Assembly: GCF_022695515.1 (NCBI RefSeq)
Contig: NZ_JALDPT010000025.1
Coordinates: 1 to 64,000 of the forward strand
Direction of reading: 5' to 3'
Length of the DNA stretch: 64,000 nt
DNA from: Phenylobacterium aquaticum
Lineage (GTDB): Bacteria > Pseudomonadota > Alphaproteobacteria > Caulobacterales > Caulobacteraceae
In this document: positions 58,436 through 64,000 of the stretch, piece after piece
Layout: every line of letters begins with the position of its first letter
Numbering within the stretch: position 1 is the stretch's first letter
Notes under the pieces: generated by a model
What the model saw: the letters and a program-made list of their open reading frames with translations, nothing else
Databases searched by the model: none
Told to the model about the DNA's origin: nothing
Made by a program: the position numbers and the translations under genes

Positions 58436-58737
58436 GCCGGCCGGCCCGGATCGGGGCGGAGGCGGCGCTCGCCCAGCTGCCCGGCTGGAGCCGGGCCGAG
58501 GGGGCGCGGGAGGCGATCTTCCGTCGCTATCGTTTCGCCGATTTCAACACGGCCTTCGGGTTCATGACCCGCGCGGCGATCCGCGCCGAGCAGCTCGACC
58601 ACCATCCCGAATGGTTCAATGTCTACAACCGGGTCGAGGTGACGCTCACCACCCATGACGCCGACGGGGTGACGGAGCTCGACCTGACGATGGCCAAGTT
58701 CATGGACGCGGCGGCCCAGGCCGCCGGCGGCGAATAG
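58432..58737 (+). CDS. phhB: 4a-hydroxytetrahydrobiopterin dehydratase (pterin-4a-carbinolamine dehydratase)
   Basis: 101 aa. The PCD/DCoH signature [28 protein letters not shown] with the catalytic His pair is complete. Recycles the pterin cofactor of aromatic amino-acid hydroxylases; no phenylalanine hydroxylase gene is in the window. GTG 58432 overlaps the HAD gene stop, so the pair is coupled. Confidence 0.93.
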   Translation: MSRPARIGAEAALAQLPGWSRAEGAREAIFRRYRFADFNTAFGFMTRAAIRAEQLDHHPEWFNVYNRVEVTLTTHDADGVTELDLTMAKFMDAAAQAAGGE

Positions 58738-58740
58738 GCC

Positions 58741-59154
58741 CTAGTTCAGCAGCACCGAGCCGAGCAGCAGCTTGGCGCCGGGCCCGCCCAGGGTGACGTC
58801 GGTCTGGCGCTGCAGCTCCCGCGACAGATAGTCGATGCTGGGCGGCGGGCCGGCCGGCATACCGGCGGCGTAGATCTGCACGGTCTGGATGAAGGCCGCC
58901 CGCAACCGGGGCAGGATCAGCTGGGCCTTGTCGTGCAGGGCCTTGTTGGGAATGTCGATCCCGCAGTCGACGGTCATCACCCCGCGCCGGCCGCCGGGCT
59001 TGACCACGGTCGCCGTCAGGGTGGCGATGGCGATGTAGGAGGTTCCGCCCGACTTCTTGTCGCCCTCGGCCTCGGCCTTGGGCTTGCTGGCCCGGGCGGC
59101 GGCCGGGGCGAGGGCGGCGATGAGCGCAAGGCTGAGCAGTCGGCGACGATCCAT
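58741..59154 (-). CDS. Exported Tat/Sec-signal protein of unknown function (FliL-like in part)
   Basis: 137 aa. N-terminus MDRRRLLSLALIAALAPAAARA is a signal peptide with a twin-arginine-like RRR. The mature part (SYIAIATLTATVVKPGGRRGVMTVDCGIDIPNKAL; RLRAAFIQTVQIY) has a strand-helix pattern loosely like the FliL C-terminal domain, and such proteins sit near flagellin-sugar genes, as here. Function not proven. Confidence 0.82.
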   Translation of the reverse strand: MDRRRLLSLALIAALAPAAARASKPKAEAEGDKKSGGTSYIAIATLTATVVKPGGRRGVMTVDCGIDIPNKALHDKAQLILPRLRAAFIQTVQIYAAGMPAGPPPSIDYLSRELQRQTDVTLGGPGAKLLLGSVLLN

Positions 59155-59182
59155 GCGCGACAGAGCGCCACATCATGGTTAG

Positions 59183-60304
<1,122 letters not shown>

Positions 60305-60323
60305 GGTCCAGGAGGGCCCAGCC

Positions 60324-61487
60324 ATGACCGACGCCGTCCTGCCCTATGGCCGCCAGACGATCGAGGACGACGACATCGCCGCGGTGGTCGAGGCCCTGCG
60401 CGCCGACTTCCTGACCACCGGCCCGCGGGTCGAGGCCTTCGAGACCGCCTTCGCCGAGACGGTGGGCGCCGCCCATGCGGTGGCCTGCGCCAATGGCACG
60501 GCGGCCCTGCATCTGGCCATGCTGGCGCTCGACGTGCAGCCGGGCGAGGTCTGCATCGCCCCGGCCGTCACCTTCCTCGCCACCGCCAACTGCGCCCGCT
60601 ATGTCGGCGCCGAGGTGGTGTTCGCCGACGTCGATCCCGACAGCGGCCTGATGACCCCCGACACCCTGGCCCAGGCCCTGGAGAAGGTCGGCGACCGCAG
60701 GCTTCGCGCCGTGCTGCCGGTGCATCTGCGCGGCGATGTCGCCGAACTGCCGGCCCTGGCCCGGCTGGCGGCCGAGGCCGGCGCCGTGCTGGTCGAGGAC
60801 GCGCCGCACGCCCTGGGTTCGGAGGCGGTCTTCGGCAACACCCGCGAGCGGGTGGGCGATGTCCGCCACTCGGCCATGGCGACCTTCTCGTTCCATCCGG
60901 TCAAGACCATCGCCACCGGCGAGGGGGGCATGGTCACCACCAATGACCATGCCCTGGCGCAACGCCTGAGGACCCTGCGCAGCCACGGCATGGTGCGGCC
61001 GGAAGGCTGTGAGCCTTGGTGGTACGAGATGCCGGAGCCCGGCTTCAATTACCGCCTGCCCGACATTCTCTGCGCGCTCGGCCTGTCGCAGCTCGCCAAG
61101 CTCGATCGCTTCGCCGCCCGCCGGAAGGCGCTGGCGGTCCGCTATCAGGCCGCGCTGGCGCCGCTCTCGCCCGCCCTGAGGATCGCCGCGACCCCGGCCT
61201 GGAGCGACCCGGTCCTGCACCTGATGACGGTGCTGGTCGATTTCGCAGGGCTGGGCCTGACGCGGATCGAGGTGGTCGAAGCCTTGCGGGCCCGCGGCGT
61301 CGGGACCCAGGTCCACTACATCCCGGTCAGCCGCCAGCCCTATTATGTCGCCCGCTATGGCGAACAGCGCCTGGTCGGAGCGGACGCTTGGTACGATCGC
61401 TGCCTGTCCCTGCCGCTCTATCCTGCCATGACCGAGGCAGATGTGGACCATGTGGCCGGGGCGTTGAAGGACGTGCTGGGGGTTTAG
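60324..61487 (+). CDS. pseC: UDP-4-amino-4,6-dideoxy-N-acetyl-beta-L-altrosamine transaminase PseC/FlmB
   Basis: 387 aa. PLP-dependent DegT/DnrJ/EryC1 aminotransferase. PLP Lys in FSFHPVKTIATGEGGMV; N-terminal LPYGRQTIEDDDIAAVVEALRADFLTTGP; EDAPHALGS with cofactor Asp. Second step after PseB; sequence layout matches the PseC branch. GGAGG-rich region before ATG 60324. Confidence 0.95.
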   Translation: MTDAVLPYGRQTIEDDDIAAVVEALRADFLTTGPRVEAFETAFAETVGAAHAVACANGTAALHLAMLALDVQPGEVCIAPAVTFLATANCARYVGAEVVFADVDPDSGLMTPDTLAQALEKVGDRRLRAVLPVHLRGDVAELPALARLAAEAGAVLVEDAPHALGSEAVFGNTRERVGDVRHSAMATFSFHPVKTIATGEGGMVTTNDHALAQRLRTLRSHGMVRPEGCEPWWYEMPEPGFNYRLPDILCALGLSQLAKLDRFAARRKALAVRYQAALAPLSPALRIAATPAWSDPVLHLMTVLVDFAGLGLTRIEVVEALRARGVGTQVHYIPVSRQPYYVARYGEQRLVGADAWYDRCLSLPLYPAMTEADVDHVAGALKDVLGV

Positions 61488-61494
61488 TCCAACC

Positions 61495-61602
61495 GCTCAT
61501 CCCCGCACAGGCGGGGATCCAAGCTGAATCGGTGGATGTCGCGCCGTTTGCCCTGCCCGCGGTGAGCCCGCTTGGGTCCCCGCCTTCGCGGGGATGAGCG
61601 GA
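61495..61602. repeat. Intergenic inverted repeat (family B)
   Basis: Arms CCGCTCATCCCCGCACAGGCGGGGATCC (61494-61521) and GGGTCCCCGCCTTCGCGGGGATGAGCGG (about 61574-61601) are near-perfect inverted copies about 52 nt apart. It lies between convergent pseC and the large unknown gene and could serve as bidirectional terminator. Related to 43136-43255. Confidence 0.85.
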
Positions 61603-61612
61603 AGTTGGGGCT

Positions 61613-63325
61613 TTAGGCCGCCTTGGTGATCTGTTCCATCAGCTGGCGGACCTGGCCCATGCGCTCAGGCGCGCGGGCGAGGTCGTTGCGGGTCTCGTCC
61701 TGGCGGATCAGCTTCAGCGCCTCGGCGCGGGCGCGGTCGGCGGCGGGTCCGATCGGCGAGATCTCTCCAGCCGCCATGCGCAGCAGGACCAGCAGCCGCA
61801 GCGCCGGCGCCGACTGGCCGCGGGCGAGCGTCGTGACCACCTTGGCGTCGGCCTCCACCTGGCCGCCCACATCGCCGATCTTGGCCTGCAGGGGGCCGTA
61901 GTCCTCGGGCACCAGGCCGCCGCGGGCCACGCCGCGCTGCAGCTGGGCCAGGACTTCCAGCTTCACGCCGGGCGCGTCGGGGCCGTTGCGCAGCTCCTTC
62001 TCGAACCGCAGGCTGCCGATGGCCGAGGCCAGATAGCGGCCCGCCTGGCGCTTGTTGACCGCGCCGATGACGTTCTCGGCCAGCCACATCAGGGCCTCGA
62101 TCTCGTCCTTCGCCGAGCGGTCGCGGCCGATATAGGACTCCACGAAGTCGGGGGTGAGCAGGGTCTTGGAGCGGGTGACGAAGGCGGCCTGCACCTCGTC
62201 CAGCGGCACGAGCGAGCCGGCCGCGGCGGTGAGCGCCATGGCGAGCGCCCGCAGGGTCTCGATCTCGCCGGTCGGATCGTTGGGCCGCAGGCGCCGCGGG
62301 CCGGTCAGCTCGCGCAGCACGCGGCGCGCGATGGCGACCCGGACGGCCTGGAAATCCTCGGTCGCCAGCCACTTGGCCAGGCGCTGGGTGGCGACGGTCT
62401 CCGGCGGCATGATCTTGGCCACCGCCGGCTCGATCTTCATCAGGGCGGCGACGGGACCGGCCGCCGCCAGCCGGGCCATGGCGGCCAGCCGCACGCCCAG
62501 ATCCAGGTCCTTGCCGATCAGCTCGTCGAGGCCGGCGCGGGAGCCGAGGATCTCGGCCAGGGGCTGTTCGATCACCCCCAGGGCCAGGCCGCGCGGCGGG
62601 CCCACGACCGGGGCGGCGTCGGCCAGATCGAGCAGGCGGATGACCTTGTCCGGCCAGGTGCGGGCCGGGGCGATGGAGGCGGCGACGCCGGCCCCCAGCA
62701 GATAGGCGCGCTCCGGCTCGCGGCTGACCCGCTCGGCGGCCTTGGCGAAGCCTTCCTTGTCGACGTCGGGCAGATTGCCCTTCTTGGAATCCTTCAGGAT
62801 CCGCTCGATCGCGCGCTCGACCAGGCCCTGGAAGGTGCGCATCAGCTCATGGACGGTCTTGCCGCGCGCCTGGGCCTCGGGGATGGCGATCTTCTGGATG
62901 GCGTGCTGCAGGTCGGTGCCGGAGTTTTCAAGCTCCTCGACCAGGTCGGGGCGGTGCAGCAGTTCGAAGGGGGTGGCGTTGCGCCGGTCCAGCCAGTGCT
63001 CCAGCAGGCGGCCGATGCGGTCGCGGGCGTGGACGGTGTAGAGGTCCTGGGGCGTGAAGCAGAGCGGCTCGTTGTCCTCGCGGACCGGCTTGGCCTTGGA
63101 CGGCTCGGCGGCGCCGAGCGTCATGATCGCGATCGACTGGAACTCCCGGGTCTCCGGGTTCAGCGATTCCTTGGTGACCTTGACGGCGGCGACCTTGCCG
63201 GCCGCCATCATCTCCTCGGCCGTCTTGGTGGCCAGGGCGCGGTTCTCCGTCGCCATGTCCAGGACCCAGGCGGCGCCCGGCGTCCGACGGATAAAGAGCT
63301 CGTAGTGTATCTGTGCGCCGGTCAT
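61613..63325 (-). CDS. Large unknown Ala-rich helical protein near chvI
   Basis: 570 aa, cytoplasmic, helical, no TM. N-terminal small domain (THVYELFIRR-type: GAQIHYELFIRRTPGAAWVLDMATENRALATKTAEEMM), then a long helical region. Not recognised; similar large proteins lie beside chvI in other Caulobacterales (from memory). Start ATG 63325, with GGGGGA just upstream; the frame extends to 63349. The 255 bp to chvI is the shared divergent promoter region. Confidence 0.82.
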   Translation of the reverse strand: MTGAQIHYELFIRRTPGAAWVLDMATENRALATKTAEEMMAAGKVAAVKVTKESLNPETREFQSIAIMTLGAAEPSKAKPVREDNEPLCFTPQDLYTVHARDRIGRLLEHWLDRRNATPFELLHRPDLVEELENSGTDLQHAIQKIAIPEAQARGKTVHELMRTFQGLVERAIERILKDSKKGNLPDVDKEGFAKAAERVSREPERAYLLGAGVAASIAPARTWPDKVIRLLDLADAAPVVGPPRGLALGVIEQPLAEILGSRAGLDELIGKDLDLGVRLAAMARLAAAGPVAALMKIEPAVAKIMPPETVATQRLAKWLATEDFQAVRVAIARRVLRELTGPRRLRPNDPTGEIETLRALAMALTAAAGSLVPLDEVQAAFVTRSKTLLTPDFVESYIGRDRSAKDEIEALMWLAENVIGAVNKRQAGRYLASAIGSLRFEKELRNGPDAPGVKLEVLAQLQRGVARGGLVPEDYGPLQAKIGDVGGQVEADAKVVTTLARGQSAPALRLLVLLRMAAGEISPIGPAADRARAEALKLIRQDETRNDLARAPERMGQVRQLMEQITKAA

Positions 63326-63469
63326 CCCGGTCCCCCGCCTTCGTCTCACAAGGTTCCGCGAACAAGCTTAAGGTCTGATTTAACGCTGCGACCCCATGAC
63401 ACACGGATTGAACGGCGCGATTCCACGGCTTGGGGCGCTCGACGCGCGAAAATTTTGCGTCCGGCGCCA

Positions 63470-63482
63470 TTTCATTTTGAAA
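63470..63482. promoter_or_regulatory. Small inverted repeat in chvI upstream region
   Basis: TTTCATTTTGAAA: TTTCA and TGAAA arms with a 3-nt spacer, 99 nt before the chvI ATG and 145 nt before the divergent gene. The surroundings are AT-richer than the genome (GCGAAAATTTTGCG just before). It could be an operator; it could also be chance. Confidence 0.3.
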
Positions 63483-63580
63483 GATCTGCGCCAAGGTCGC
63501 CCCATTGAGGCCATGGTGCAGTCCGATTAGCCTGCGAACACCTCAAGACGACATTCCCGCGAAGGACCCGACACTCAGAC

Positions 63581-64000
63581 ATGGCCAAGATCACCCTGGT
63601 GGACGACGACGAGAACATCGTCACGTCGGTCAGCCTCGCCCTCGAGAGCCACGGCCATACGGTCAAGGCCTATTTCGACGGCGCGACCGGCCTGGCGGCG
63701 CTTGAGAACGATCCGCCGGACCTCGCCATCCTCGATGTGAAGATGCCGCGCATGGACGGCATGGAAGTCCTGCGCCGTCTGCGGCGGACCTCGGACCTGC
63801 CGGTGATCATCCTGACGTCCAAGGACGAGGAGATCGACGAGATCCTGGGCTTCAACCTCGGCGCCGACGACTACATGCACAAGCCCTTCAGCCAGCGCCT
63901 GCTGCTGGAGCGGGTGAAGGCGGTGCTGCGCCGGGCCGGCGCGGACGGCGAGGAGCTGGTTCCCACGGCCGCCGCCGACGCCGCGGCCCGCGCCCTGAAG
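63581..64000 (+). CDS. chvI: Response regulator ChvI (OmpR family), 5' part; runs off the window end
   Basis: 140 residues of the N-terminus visible. Receiver domain: [13 protein letters not shown], phospho-acceptor Asp in [13 protein letters not shown], Thr in ILTSKDEE and Lys in [11 protein letters not shown]. The following linker leads to the missing winged-helix domain. ChvI with the kinase ChvG controls envelope-stress and acid responses in Alphaproteobacteria; chvG is expected just downstream. Confidence 0.92.
   Translation, partial: MAKITLVDDDENIVTSVSLALESHGHTVKAYFDGATGLAALENDPPDLAILDVKMPRMDGMEVLRRLRRTSDLPVIILTSKDEEIDEILGFNLGADDYMHKPFSQRLLLERVKAVLRRAGADGEELVPTAAADAAARALK

Overview
The window is about 64 kb of GC-rich, tightly packed alphaproteobacterial chromosome. 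Gene content points to Caulobacterales (Caulobacter/Phenylobacterium-like): che genes, hslVU and hisBHAFE close together, PseB/PseC (FlmA/FlmB) for flagellin sugar, a ChvI-type regulator, FabA/FabB/FabI and many hybrid histidine kinases. The genus is inferred only.

Layout. 1-8196: chemotaxis cluster with three tandem receptor genes (the first truncated by the window edge), cheW, cheR and cheB on +, facing a large soluble coiled-coil protein on -. 8196-10145: hybrid sensor kinase. 10259-12738: an AT-richer island of three genes (ParA-like ATPase plus two unknowns) bracketed by 29-bp direct repeats that copy the tRNA-Gly(GCC) terminator. 12760-18400: tRNA-Gly, DUF6065-like gene, prolyl-tRNA editing protein, thioredoxin-TPR protein, Lon-substrate-like protein, Trm112-like protein, a methyltransferase and a UbiH-type hydroxylase. 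18517-25351: hemerythrin, phasin-like gene, then fabA-fabB-small-GNAT-fabI on -, SH3 protein and two dehydrogenases. 25569-31813: MoeB/ThiF, hslV-x-y-hslU, DUF2244, nth, LysR. 32159-43610: second hybrid kinase, a lipoprotein, cyclophilin, small proteins, an adenosine kinase-like gene running into hisB-hisH-hisA-hisF-hisE, a membrane desaturase/hydroxylase and small membrane proteins. 43626-51160: polA, a PEP-mutase-like enzyme, a zinc-finger protein, an ABC ATPase, tRNA-Arg(CCG), a YbjN-like protein, a methyltransferase, and two ACT-domain genes behind a leader peptide and attenuator. 51313-64000: glycosyltransferases, a tyrosine phosphatase, an internally duplicated winged-helix protein, VanZ, HAD hydrolase, pterin dehydratase, pseB-pseC, a large unknown protein and the start of chvI.

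Sequence quality. At least seven otherwise intact genes, including polA and both hybrid kinases, are split by what looks like one missing base in or beside a G/C-rich run; an eighth gene appears to carry two compensating indels. All single breaks are in the deletion direction and most land in a conserved motif or domain. This pattern fits uncorrected read or assembly errors better than pseudogenes, so these loci are annotated as single genes.

Strongest leads for new biology: the three-gene ParA island beside tRNA-Gly; the attenuator-controlled pair of ACT-domain proteins with no catalytic subunit next to them; and the tandemly duplicated winged-helix protein at 53861-54772. Intergenic spaces between converging genes carry two families of inverted repeats.
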